Shown here: in pieces, positions 1 through 8,420 of the stretch
Layout of the letters: each line of letters starts with the position of its first letter
How positions within the stretch are numbered: the first letter of the stretch is position 1
Origin: Emiliania huxleyi CCMP1516
Lineage: Eukaryota > Haptophyta > Isochrysidales > Noelaerhabdaceae
Direction: 5' to 3'
Length of the DNA: 62,795 nucleotides
NCBI RefSeq assembly: GCF_000372725.1
Contig: NW_005201269.1
Coordinates: 27,280 to 90,074, forward strand
Position numbers and translations under genes: made by a program
Notes under the pieces: model-generated
Told to the model about the DNA's origin: nothing
Database searches by the model: none
The model's input: the letters and a program-made list of their open reading frames with translations, nothing else

Positions 1-450
1 TGGGGGGTTTTGGAAAAACTTTTTTCCCCCCCCCCCCCCCTGGGCAGGGGGGGGGATTTTTTTGAGAAATTTAAGGGGGGGCCCCTTCCCCCTGGGGGGG
101 GACCGGGGGCGGGAATTTCGGGGGAAAAAAAAAAATTTAGGGCAGAGGGGGCTCCCTGGTCTCCAAAGGGAAGTGGGGGGCCCAAGGGGCTCAAGGGGGG
201 GTCACCCAAAAGGGAGTCGTCCTCAAAAAAAAACCAGGGGGACCCCTTTTCCCCCCGGGGGGAAATAAAAAGCGACCCCAAGGGGGGAAAGCGGCCCCCC
301 CCCCCCCCCTTTAAAGCTCCCCCCCTTTTTCCAAAAGCCCCTTTCCCCCAGGCCTCCAAAGGCCCCCCCCCCCCCCCCTTGACCCGGGTCCTTGCCCCCC
401 CCCCCCCCCCTCCTTGACCCGGCTCCTCTCACCCCGCCTCCCCACCCGCA
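1..450. other. Low-quality, homopolymer-rich scaffold end plus intron 3' end
   Basis: Bases 1-420 are dominated by long runs of C, G and A that have no parallel in the rest of the window. Reading frames here (Pro/Gly-rich) are products of those runs. This looks like poor-quality reads at a contig end. From about 420 the sequence becomes normal and ends in a pyrimidine-rich stretch with an AG at 450-451, a good 3' splice site for the next exon. Confidence 0.75.
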
Positions 451-451
451 G

Positions 452-613
452 ATCGACACGCTCACGATCGCCTCGATCCTCGAGAAGAACCCGGAGTGGA
501 AGGCTGCCATCGAGGAGGACATCTCAAACAACATCTGGGACCCGAGCCACATCCCAGACAAGATCAAGGACTCGATCGGCCCGCCCGCGGACAAGGAGAC
601 CATCGCCGCATGA
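452..613 (+). CDS. Terminal exon of an unidentified gene
   Basis: This is a 53-codon exon after a CCCGCAG acceptor, in phase 0, ending in TGA at 611-613. The peptide begins IDTLTIASILEKNPEW and ends PADKETIAA. It is charged and has balanced composition, unlike the Arg/Pro-rich noise in the other frames. It holds no transmembrane segment or motif that I recognise. The 5' part of the gene would lie in the poor-quality stretch or outside the window. I do not recognise the family. Confidence 0.6.
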   Translation: MDTLTIASILEKNPEWKAAIEEDISNNIWDPSHIPDKIKDSIGPPADKETIAA

Positions 614-1037
614 GCCGCCGACGCGAGAGCTGTGGCGATGAGAGCGCAGAGTTCAGAGAGGGAGCGGCATGCATGTACACACACCGCCTCGCGCGCCGCG
701 CGGAGCTCGTTCTTCCCTGGGCCGAGCGTTTTTGATCTCTGGGTGACGGTGAGTGGGCGCCCGCCCGCCGCCTCTGAGTCGGGGTCGATGGAAAACAAAA
801 ACAAAATCGAGGCAATATCAAAAACAGTCTGTGAGAGACAGAGAGATGAGAGTGCCTCGTAGCACGTAGGGTGTCCCAGTCGTTGGTCGGACTGTGTATG
901 GTTCGCCTTCCAAACTTACTCCCCCCTTTATATATTTATTATTTTCCGCGAAACAGTGTGTCTAATAGTAGTCTAAGAACAGAGGGTCATCTAACAACTA
1001 CGCTCTACGGGAGAGAAAAACAGTCTAACAGAGCCGT
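614..1037. other. Intergenic, converging 3' flanks
   Basis: No credible coding sequence lies here. The stretch holds the 3' flank of the upstream exon and, from about 905, an AT-richer 3' flank of the minus-strand kelch gene. Parts of 905-1037 (TTCCGCGAAACAGT, ACGGGAGAGA, CAGTCTAACAGAG) recur downstream of the kelch gene at 32.9 kb, so the two paralogues share their 3' non-coding region. Confidence 0.6.
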
Positions 1038-1646
1038 CTAAAGAAAGACAGCGAGGACCCGCGCCGCCGCCATCGGCGCCACCGCCTCCCACGCACCCAA
1101 CGCCGGGTCGTACCGCTCCACCGAGCTGAGGCGGTTATAGCCGGCACCCAATCCGCCTGCGACATACAACTTGCCGTCGAGCGCCGCCACGGCGTGATTA
1201 TACCGTGCCGTCGCCATCGGCGCCACCGCCTCCCACGCGTCCGTCGCGGGATCGTACCGTTCCACCGAGGTGAGGTAGCCACCATTGTAGCCTCCCACAG
1301 CGTACAGCTTGCCGTCGAGCACCGCCACGGCGTGGTTCTCGCGTGGTGTCACCATCGACGCCACCGCCTCCCACGCGTTCGTCGCGGGATCGTACTGCTC
1401 GACCGAGCTGAGGCCGCCGTCGTCGCCAAAGCCGCCCACGGCGTACAGCTTGCCGTCGAGCACCGCCACGCCATGTTCGCTCCGCTCCGCCGCCATCGGC
1501 GCCACCGCCTGCCACGCATCCAACGCCGGGTCGTACCGCTCGACCGAGCTGAGGAGGCCGTCGTCGTCGCCGTTGCTGAAGCCTCCCACAGCGTATAGCT
1601 TGCTGTCTAGCACCGCGACGGCAGGAGCATGCCGAGCCTCCGCCAT
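1038..1646 (-). CDS. Kelch-repeat protein, short paralogue
   Basis: This 202-residue protein contains four kelch blades of about 47 residues. Each has the signature LDGKLYAVGG followed by SVERYDPA, a Trp and VAPMA. Kelch blades fold into a beta-propeller used for protein binding, often as the substrate arm of a ubiquitin ligase. Two longer paralogues lie at 17616-18605 (+) and 32940-34121 (-). Both begin with a conserved F-box-like segment that is absent here. The start MAEARHAP falls inside what should be a blade, so this copy is probably truncated at its 5' end or has an unseen upstream exon. Blade-to-blade identity at DNA level is high, suggesting recent internal duplication. Confidence 0.85.
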   Translation of the reverse strand: MAEARHAPAVAVLDSKLYAVGGFSNGDDDGLLSSVERYDPALDAWQAVAPMAAERSEHGVAVLDGKLYAVGGFGDDGGLSSVEQYDPATNAWEAVASMVTPRENHAVAVLDGKLYAVGGYNGGYLTSVERYDPATDAWEAVAPMATARYNHAVAALDGKLYVAGGLGAGYNRLSSVERYDPALGAWEAVAPMAAARVLAVFL

Positions 1647-1790
1647 CGGAATCTGCTGATTTTCTCCTTCGTTCCCTTCTCGCTTCTGGCCCGCCGCGCT
1701 CGCTGTACCTAGCGGCCGTGACTCACCTGCTTCGGGCGCGCTGCTCCTCGGGGATGGCGAGAAGCGGCAGAGGTGATGCTCATAGCTGAG

Positions 1791-2135
1791 CTAGCCCCAG
1801 ATGCCCCGTTTGCCCCACTGCGGCGTCGCGCTCGTGCCGGCGTGCAAGTGGGTACAATGCACCCCGTTGTAGGGATGTGGCGCGAGAGTGAACATCTCGC
1901 GCCTGGTCGCCTCGCTATAAAGAGCTAGCACTGTCTGTGCAGCCTGTAGGGCAGCGTCGGCGTTCTTTTTGATCCGATGGTGCTTCCACTGATTGCACCG
2001 CGCCTCGCTGTGCCTTCTCGCACCGGCCAAGCCGACCGCCTTGTGCTGCGTGCACGTGCTGCAGCCTCGCGAAGCACCGCCTGTTTCTGAAGCCAGGCAG
2101 ATTCCATCACCGTGGTGTTCTGGTAATCCACCCAC
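1791..2135 (-). CDS. Hypothetical protein or C-terminal exon
   Basis: A minus-strand frame of up to 114 codons. Its last ~65 residues look protein-like: a helical stretch (NADAALQAAQTVLALYSEA) followed by a Cys/His-containing tail ending KRGIWG. The first part is less convincing and overlaps one arm of an inverted repeat (2146-2545). I do not recognise the family. It could be the last exon of a gene starting further right on the minus strand, or chance. Confidence 0.3.
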   Translation of the reverse strand: MGGLPEHHGDGICLASETGGASRGCSTCTQHKAVGLAGARRHSEARCNQWKHHRIKKNADAALQAAQTVLALYSEATRREMFTLAPHPYNGVHCTHLHAGTSATPQWGKRGIWG

Positions 2136-2145
2136 GAAGCCGCAG

Positions 2146-2545
2146 CAATGCTGGCATTCGCGGCAGCCGGCCTGGGGTCAAAGCGTTGCTGTCGCAGCTC
2201 CTTGATCATGGCCGACGTCAAAGCTGGCGAAACGGCTCCTACCCAAACCAACATGGGTTATGCCGGCAGCTATGAGGGCGAAGCCATCCGTGCGTGCACG
2301 CATCCCTGCAGCAGGACAGATCCGCCCGCCCACAAGCCGGCAAGCTTTGTTTGGTGGCGCGCGAAACTCCGGGCGCAGCGAAGATTTCGGGCCGGCCTTC
2401 CATCTGCATGTTCGTGCGCACGGCGACACGGACTATCATGTTTGCATGGGGAGACCGTACTCTCGCCAGCTTTGATGCCGGCCAAAATGAAGGAGCGACA
2501 GCAACGCTTTGATGCCAAGCCAGCTGCGGCGAATGCCAGCATGAC
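2146..2545. repeat. Imperfect inverted repeat (~85-bp arms)
   Basis: The left arm, about 2146-2232, reads GCTGGCATTCGCGGCAGCC on the + strand. It matches the reverse complement of about 2462-2545 with few differences. The right arm lies at the start of the DUF3431 fusion gene. The left arm therefore encodes, on the minus strand, a near-copy of that gene's N-terminus (QQRFDPRPAAANAS versus QQRFDAKPAAANAS). The spacer is about 230 bp. Confidence 0.7.
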
Positions 2546-4061
2546 CGCGATGTGCGAGGTCGTCTGGGTGAGATGTCGGGAGCCGCCGCCCGCGTGGCTA
2601 CCATGGGATGCAACCATAGTCGAACAATGCGGCCTGCTGTCGAATCGCTCGATCTTGTCCGTAGACAACAAGGGCGACGAGGGATACGGATACCTGGAGT
2701 GGATAATGTGGCGGTGGTCAACGCTTCCTCCCTGTGTCTACCTTCTGCACGGGAGCAACAGCCACCTACGACTTGGACTGGACCTGCTTCTCCGCTCGCA
2801 GCGCTCGGTCTCCAGCCTGTCGCGTGAGTCACTTGCGGTGCCGCTCGGAGACACATTCGTCGACGGACGGGTCCTTGGCAGTTGGAACGGGCAGGACGAC
2901 GTCCGGCGGGGTTTGGACCTTTTTTATCGCCACCTAAACCAGACCCTCGGCCCGCTACACGGCCTACCCGACATTCGCGGACAATCGCTACATCTACACT
3001 GCTGCAATACGTGGCTACTGACGCGCCGCGCTATCCGGAGCCGCTCGCTTGAGTGGTGGTCAGCGCTGCGATCTGCAGCCCTGCTGCCCGTTAGTGGATA
3101 CACGCCCTCTGGCAAGACCTTTGCTGGCTTCGAGCGCACTGCGAGGAATCCCGTCGGCCATTCGGAGATTGGCATCATCTACGAGCACATCTTCCATCTT
3201 GCACTCGGTCTGGCGCTCAACACGACGCGAGTGAACGACGAGCGCGTCTTCCGCAGCGTGTTCAACGCGTCTGCTTCGGCGGCAGACCAAGGCCGGGCAC
3301 CTCCAGCGCCGCCGGCTTTGCCCATGCGAGGCTACCAGGGCTGTGATTGCCCATGCAACAAGAACGGGTGCAACTATCTTCTGTTTCCAGCATCGGGCGA
3401 CCAGCCAAGTGGGTATAGATTGGGCGATGTCTTCAGGTTTGATTCGTTCAGACGCATGCTCGAGAGCTTTCACCTTGCACACTTCCCGAATAGCATCGCC
3501 AGCAGATACCTAAGAGCGACCACTCGCTCAGGGGACTATGTCATCCTAGCGCGGGTTGTGCGAGAGTATAGGGCCAGCCACCCATCGATGGTCCCGCCGT
3601 CCGATGCAGCCATCCTGCACCTCCGGTGCGGAGACGTCCTCGATGGAAAGAAATTGCATGACGGCGTTCCAAGGGATATAATCTCGCACGGCGGCGTCCC
3701 CGGCGTGCTGCGCGATGGCCTGCGGCCCTATGTGAAATCGCTAAGTCATTTCGACCAGTACGTGCAGCAGCTCTCGACGCGGCACCTTATCCTCGTCGCT
3801 GGCACGCATTACCAGCTCGCGGAGAACATCTGGCCGGCGAGCACTGAGTACATCAATGGTGTGCGGGACCATTTTCGAGCGAAAGGCTTTTTCGTGGAGC
3901 TCAGGATTGGGCAGCGGGCGGATGACGACGTCGTGTACATGGCGCACGCTCGCGTCTTTGTGAGCAGTGGCGGCGGCTTTAGCGGCGTCATCAGTGGGCT
4001 CGTCAAGCGGCTTGGTGGGCAGGCAATCGATGGCCACCCCCATAATACAAGCAGACGATGA
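2475..4061 (+). CDS. DUF3431 domain fused to a fucosyltransferase-like glycosyltransferase
   Basis: One uninterrupted frame of 528 residues, counted from the ATG at 2475. The frame is open further upstream, but that stretch is inverted-repeat sequence. The N-terminal half matches DUF3431: EVVWVRCRE, NKGDEGYGYLEWI, LPPCVYLLHG, a CC before the middle, and HSEIGIIYEHIFHLALG near the end. The C-terminal half contains AAILHLRCGDVLDG, resembling motif I (HxRRGD) of alpha-1,2-/O-fucosyltransferases. Near the C-terminus, MAHARVFVSSGGGFSGVI is typical of the same enzymes' acceptor-side loop. A Cys-rich linker (CDCPCNKNGCNY) lies between. A sugar-transfer role in the secretory pathway is inferred. No signal peptide is evident at the chosen start. 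A second DUF3431 gene lies at 27704-28780. Confidence 0.75.
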   Translation: MPAKMKERQQRFDAKPAAANASMTAMCEVVWVRCREPPPAWLPWDATIVEQCGLLSNRSILSVDNKGDEGYGYLEWIMWRWSTLPPCVYLLHGSNSHLRLGLDLLLRSQRSVSSLSRESLAVPLGDTFVDGRVLGSWNGQDDVRRGLDLFYRHLNQTLGPLHGLPDIRGQSLHLHCCNTWLLTRRAIRSRSLEWWSALRSAALLPVSGYTPSGKTFAGFERTARNPVGHSEIGIIYEHIFHLALGLALNTTRVNDERVFRSVFNASASAADQGRAPPAPPALPMRGYQGCDCPCNKNGCNYLLFPASGDQPSGYRLGDVFRFDSFRRMLESFHLAHFPNSIASRYLRATTRSGDYVILARVVREYRASHPSMVPPSDAAILHLRCGDVLDGKKLHDGVPRDIISHGGVPGVLRDGLRPYVKSLSHFDQYVQQLSTRHLILVAGTHYQLAENIWPASTEYINGVRDHFRAKGFFVELRIGQRADDDVVYMAHARVFVSSGGGFSGVISGLVKRLGGQAIDGHPHNTSRR

Positions 4062-4642
4062 GCAATCGTTCGTCTGGCTTGTGTCTCCTGTCACCTCTTC
4101 TTCGTTCGTCTGGGTGAAATATTTATTTTTCTTTGGCGTAGGGTAGTTTAGAGGCCGCCGCCAAGGACCATGCTCTCCGCCTCCGTCCCGCAGCCTCCTC
4201 CCCCCTCCCCGGACCCACCGGCCGCCAGCCCCGTTCCCGCTCGAGCTCCGTCGCCCGGACTGCGAGTGTCCTTGCTCGCGCCCTCTGCAGAAGGCCGGTC
4301 GGCCTCGCCGCCGCCGCCGCGCCGCCCGCTCCGCCCGCCTCAGCGCCCGGGTCCCTGGACGCCGTGCTCGCCCGCCGCCGCTCGATCGCCGATGCGCCCG
4401 TGGAGCCGCCGCGCTGCTCCAAGCGCAGCTCCGCCGACCCCAGCTCCTCCGCCGAACCCAAAAAGGAACCTTTTTTAGGACCCTGCCAGCGCAAACACCG
4501 TCTCCCATCGTGCTCCACAGCGTGCCGACCGTGCGGTGCGCAGCGGACCTGCAAGTCCAAGTGCCTCCATCGTCCATCTCCATGCTCCAAGCGGCTAACA
4601 ACGTGTTTCAACAAGCGATAAAGATCACTCTCTCACGAGCAC
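4062..4642. other. Intergenic, possible unplaced exon
   Basis: No confident gene. The + strand between about 4350 and 4620 has an 85-codon frame rich in Ser, Pro and Cys (for example SSADPSSSAEPKKEP, then a Cys-rich end). The complementary strand has Arg-rich frames. None shows a recognisable domain. Confidence 0.4.
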
Positions 4643-5008
4643 TCACTTCTTCACGAGGCTGTGCCGTTCGCTTCCCGCCGCCCTCGCCGGCGGGTTGGAC
4701 TCGCAAAGCAGCGCAGCGAAGCACAGCCACTGCACGACGCAACGCTCGCCCTCTGGCTGCGCCGGCAGCTCGAAGCCGCGCTCTTGCGCCCACAAGCGGA
4801 TGCCCTCCTCCGCAAGCGAGGCGTGGAAGAGCAGCGAGACGGCCGCGACGCGAGCGATGTCGAGGGGGCTGTCGCAGCGAGAGAGGACGCGCTCGAGGAG
4901 CTCCCTGGGGAGGTCGAGGAGCCGGGCGGGCGGCGGCGTGTCTGGCGAGGGGGCGGCGGCGGCGGCGGAGGCGAGGCGGCGCGAGCGGCGGCGCGGCGGG
5001 GTGGACAT
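4643..5008 (-). CDS. F-box protein, short
   Basis: A 121-residue protein from the ATG at 5008-5006 (MSTPPRRRSRRLAS). After a basic, Ala-rich lead, residues ~33-75 form an F-box: LLDLPRELLERVLSRC, then DIARVAAVSLLFHASL. F-boxes bind Skp1 in SCF ubiquitin ligases. In haptophyte relatives (from memory) such an F-box with the following EEGIRLWA and CESNPPARAA blocks is continued by RCC1-type repeats. Here it stops soon after, so the protein may be a truncated family member. The frame is open upstream of this ATG, but that region is the repeated promoter module, so the downstream ATG is preferred. Confidence 0.75.
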   Translation of the reverse strand: MSTPPRRRSRRLASAAAAAPSPDTPPPARLLDLPRELLERVLSRCDSPLDIARVAAVSLLFHASLAEEGIRLWAQERGFELPAQPEGERCVVQWLCFAALLCESNPPARAAGSERHSLVKK

Positions 5009-5029
5009 CGCCACAAAAAGAATTTCTAG

Positions 5030-5190
5030 GCTCCAACCTCCGTCGGTGCGAGGAGAGGCAGACGCCCAAGGGTGGGCGACGGCTAGAGCAACACACCTTC
5101 CTTCCAGTGAAATCCCTGTGTGGTGGCGGCGTGCCGTCCTCCCATCCCTCCCTTGGCTTGAGCGTTCTTTCTTTTTCTTTCTTCGTCGGT
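5030..5190 (-). promoter_or_regulatory. Promoter-like module upstream of the F-box gene
   Basis: Read on the minus strand toward the F-box ATG it has three parts. First comes a purine tract followed by CCAAGGGAGGGATGG (about 5147-5185), shared with the region upstream of the TrpRS gene. Next is a ~70-bp block with ACCACACAGGGATTT and TAGCCGTCGCCCACCC (about 5065-5130), shared with the region upstream of the CH-domain gene (61095-61185) and with 47285-47345. Last is AGAAATTCTTTTTGTGGCG immediately before the ATG. Reuse upstream of unrelated genes suggests a promoter or promoter-carrying repeat. Confidence 0.5.
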
Positions 5191-5199
5191 GCGAAGGCG

Positions 5200-5762
5200 C
5201 CCGGCGGCCGCGCTTGGTGCCCACGCCGACCGGCTGCTCTCGCGGCGCCGAGGCGTACCGCTCCGGTCACGTATCGCGCGCTGCGAGGTGTCTTTCCGAG
5301 TGGTCTTTCCGGCATGTGATTACTGGGGGAAATGGCTCAGAGAGTGCGCGAATAAAATTCTTCTGGGCAGGTGTGCACCAAAAGTGAGCGCTGGCTGCAG
5401 GCTGTGGAGACGCCAGGAAGCTCGTCTTCCATGCCTCTGCGGCCGTGGGCGTGCGGGCGTAGTGTTGGGGGATGGGTGGTTTTCATCGCCGCGAGGTTTT
5501 CGATGGACACCGTGGCAACCGATTTGGCGTCCCCAAATTTGGGATATCCAGAGCACATGCGGCACCCGCAACGTATCCCACAGCCCTGCTCCATCGTGCG
5601 CATGCTCACCCGCCCGCACGAGCCAGCAGCACTGCGAGGCGACCCGTCTCGAGCTCAGCCCGCTGGCGCTGCCCCCCCCCCCCCCCCTTGCGCCTTGCGC
5701 CTTGGGGCCGCCGCCGCCGGCTACCGCTCTCGCGCTCTCGTACCTACGTAGACTCGTGTACT
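5200..5762. other. Intergenic, 3' flank of TrpRS
   Basis: The stretch contains AAAATTCTTCTGGGCAGG near 5346, a C-run at 5672-5689 and no supported gene. Frames seen here lack domain signal. Confidence 0.5.
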
Positions 5763-7921
5763 CTACGACTCTGCAGACGCCCCCACCAGCGGCCGCGGCG
5801 TCATGAAGGTTTTGACCACGTCGTCCGTGACCAGCGCCCGCGCCTGCTGGTGCTGCGCCACGAGCGGCACGAGGCATTTGACGAGCTCGGCCTTGATCTC
5901 GCCAGAGAGCATGCGGCCGGAGGAGTACTCGTCTCCTATGCGCGCCAGCTCCGCGTCGTCGTGCAGGAAGAAGCGCAGCCACTGGTACGAGATGTCCGTC
6001 TGAGAGCGGCCAGCGCGCGCGGGCGGGTGAGAGCGGCCGCCGCGCGTGCTTCTCGCGATCTCGCGGCCAGCTATGGGGCCCCGGCGGTCTCGGCACCCTC
6101 TCGGCTCCCTCTCGGCTACGTCTCGCCGCGAGGTCTCCTCCCTTCTCGCGGTGCTCCTCTACCGTCTCGCGGCCGCCCGAGTAGGCGTACCGGTTCACCT
6201 TGTCGGTAAGGTAAGGTTAGGTAAGCTTCTCCACACACACGAGGTGGTGGGGCAAGGGGGGGCGACCCTCGCGTCTCCACGTCTAACGACAGGCGCCCCA
6301 CGGCATTCAAAGTGCAAGGCCCAGTGCGCGTGGGTGAGCGGCACCTTGTCGCGGATCTGCTTTTGGCTGTCGGTGCAGAAGATGGCAGAGCTCTCGTCCG
6401 AAGCAGACATCTTCGAGGTGGCGCCTAAGGGTACTCATTGATCGCCACTCACCCCTCCAGAGGCCTACACCTCCTCGAGGCGGCGCCTGGGGACGTGTCG
6501 TGGACGCGTCTCGTGCCGTGGACGCGTCGAGTGGACGCGTCCAGGCACAGCTGCGGCCTTGGCTTCGGTTCGGGCGGCGCGGCCGGTGCGGGCGGCGTGT
6601 GTGCGCGTGGGTGGGTGGGTGGGTGGGTGGGGGGGCGGGAGCGTGGGGGGCGACTGCGAGACGTGCACACCCTGCAGCGCGGGGAAGAACTTTGAGTGGA
6701 GCAGTGCCGGCTTGAGAAAGCCGAGCCTGCGGGGCGACGAGGTCGGAGGCGTGGCGCGAGGTTTCCGCCCGCCCGCATGCGCGCGGCTCTCGGGCAGCCC
6801 GCGCCTCGGCGCGACGTCCCTCGTCATGCGGAAGTACGGGTCTTGGTCAATGGCGCACGGGATGAGGCAGGGGATGTCGACGCGCGTGCCAAAGATGTGA
6901 GGAAAGGAGCTGGGGAAGGAGGGCGCCGCCTGCGGCGGGCGAGGCGGGCGAGGCGGGCGAGGCGGGCGGCGTGGCGGCGGGGAGCGGCGGGGAGCGGCGG
7001 GAGGTGGCGGGGAGTGATGCCGGGGTGGTGGGGTGGTGGGCGGCGGCGGGCGCGCGGCTCTGGGCGGGCCCCGGCAGAGGAGAGCCCAGCCTCTTGCCCA
7101 CTCTCGTGCCTCCGCCCACTCCCGTCGCATGCACCGCCGCGACGGGGTGGGGGCAAAAGCCCCCCCCCCCCCCCCCCTCCTCCTCCCCGCACCCAGACCG
7201 ACCCGAGTCCGCGCCTGCACCGCCGGGAAGGCGTGCTTGCCGATGTTGCACGAGTCGTCAAAGCCAAAGATGCCGCGGACCTGGTTGTACGTCACCGCCT
7301 TTTGGATGCGCACCTGCCCGCACCCGGGAGATGCGCGCCGTGAGGGCCGACGCGCGCGCGCGCGCGGCTCGGCGGGGCCAGGGTGCGGGTCCGCACGATG
7401 TTTGGGTACATCGAGCCGATGTAGTCGAGGTCCGAGAAGATGAAGGTGCGAGTGATGTCAAAGCCGCAGGCGATGATGTCCTTGGCATTCTCGGCGGCGA
7501 GTCGGTGGCACTCGTCGAGCTGCAGGTCCTTCCACAGGAACTTCTCGTCGTCCGTCATCTGGATGACCAGCGGGCACCGGAACACGTCCTGCAGGTACTT
7601 TGTGAAGTGGAACGGGATGAGGTGGCCGAGGTGCAGCGACTCGGAGGACGGCCCTCGCCCCGTGTACAGGTACATGGGCTTGCCGGCGGCGTGGTTGTCC
7701 AGGATCGCGTCGAGGTCGCGGTGCGAGAAGAAGATGCCACGCCGGATCCACGTGTGCGCCGTGCGGCCCGTCACACGCTCGAACTTTTCAATCAGCGCGG
7801 GCGTGAGCGGCTGCGAGCCAAACTGCTCAATCAGCTTGTCGTAGTTGATGTTGCCAGAGACGGTCCACGGGTCGACGATGACGTCCTCCTCGGCCGGCTC
7901 GGCAGCCGGCGCGTCCGCCAT
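5763..7921 (-). CDS. WARS: Cytosolic tryptophanyl-tRNA synthetase, seven exons
   Basis: Charges tRNA-Trp with tryptophan. Exons on the minus strand: 7397-7921, 7215-7313, 6805-6929, 6671-6726, 6345-6424, 6127-6198, 5763-5999. They total 1194 nt, i.e. 397 residues, and the reading phase closes exactly. The class Ic signatures are present: HIGH-type SLHLGH in exon 1 and KMSAS at the start of exon 5. Family landmarks are in order: [88 protein letters not shown]. It lacks the vertebrate WHEP domain, like fungal forms. Three introns (7314-7396, 6425-6670, 6199-6344) start with GT. The other three (6930-7214, 6727-6804, 6000-6126) fit the conserved protein only with GC donors. The start [13 protein letters not shown] is the only reasonable ATG. 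Confidence 0.95.
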
Positions 7922-7959
7922 CGGCCTCCGGCGGCGACGACAGCGCAGGTGCGCCGGGT

Positions 7960-8050
7960 GGGCAGCAGTGCGAAGGAAGAATTCTAGCCCACGCACTGGC
8001 ACTAACACCATCCCTCCCTTGGGTTGTCCGTTTTCTTTCTTTCTTTACTA
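7960..8050 (-). promoter_or_regulatory. Upstream region of TrpRS with shared element
   Basis: On the minus strand a GAAAGAAAGAAAACG tract is followed by CCAAGGGAGGGATGG (about 8000-8045), matching the F-box upstream region. GAATTCTT (about 7976) lies ~55 bp before the TrpRS ATG and resembles the AAATTCTTTT found just upstream of the F-box ATG. I infer a shared proximal promoter with an initiator-like ATTCTT motif. Confidence 0.4.
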
Positions 8051-8420
8051 ACACAGGTACACCACGGGAGCCGCCTAAGCGACTCCCGCGAGGGCGGCGA
8101 GGCACTTAGCTCCGTGCACTCGACCGCCCTCGCCGCAGGCAAGCTCATTCACAATCTGCTCTGCGATGGCCGCGTGAACCGTGAAGAACGACTGAGATAC
8201 GCTGCTTCTGCAGCCCTAGCCAATTCCCGCGCCAGCTTGTGCTGCAGCACGTCCGCCGCCTTCCAGAGGATCTCGGTTCTCGCCGACCCCCCCTTCCCGA
8301 ACCCACCGGGGGAGGAGATGCGAGGTTAGTCTCAGAACTTGGTACTAAAACAGAGCTACTTAACACGTCAATGTACACGCCGGCGGGACTGAAGAAGGCG
8401 GGCAGCAGCTGGGGGGTCGG
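8051..8420. other. Intergenic
   Basis: No supported gene. The + strand shows Ser/Ala-rich frames without domains; 8320-8420 is the 3' flank of the kinase-like gene. Confidence 0.5.

Noticed and set aside
10..417. Pro/Gly-rich ORFs at the window start
   Set aside because: Produced by homopolymer runs in low-quality sequence; no domain and nonsensical composition.
5320..6198. 292-codon minus-strand ORF overlapping TrpRS
   Set aside because: Its first codons are TrpRS exon 6; the remainder reads exon 7 in the wrong frame.
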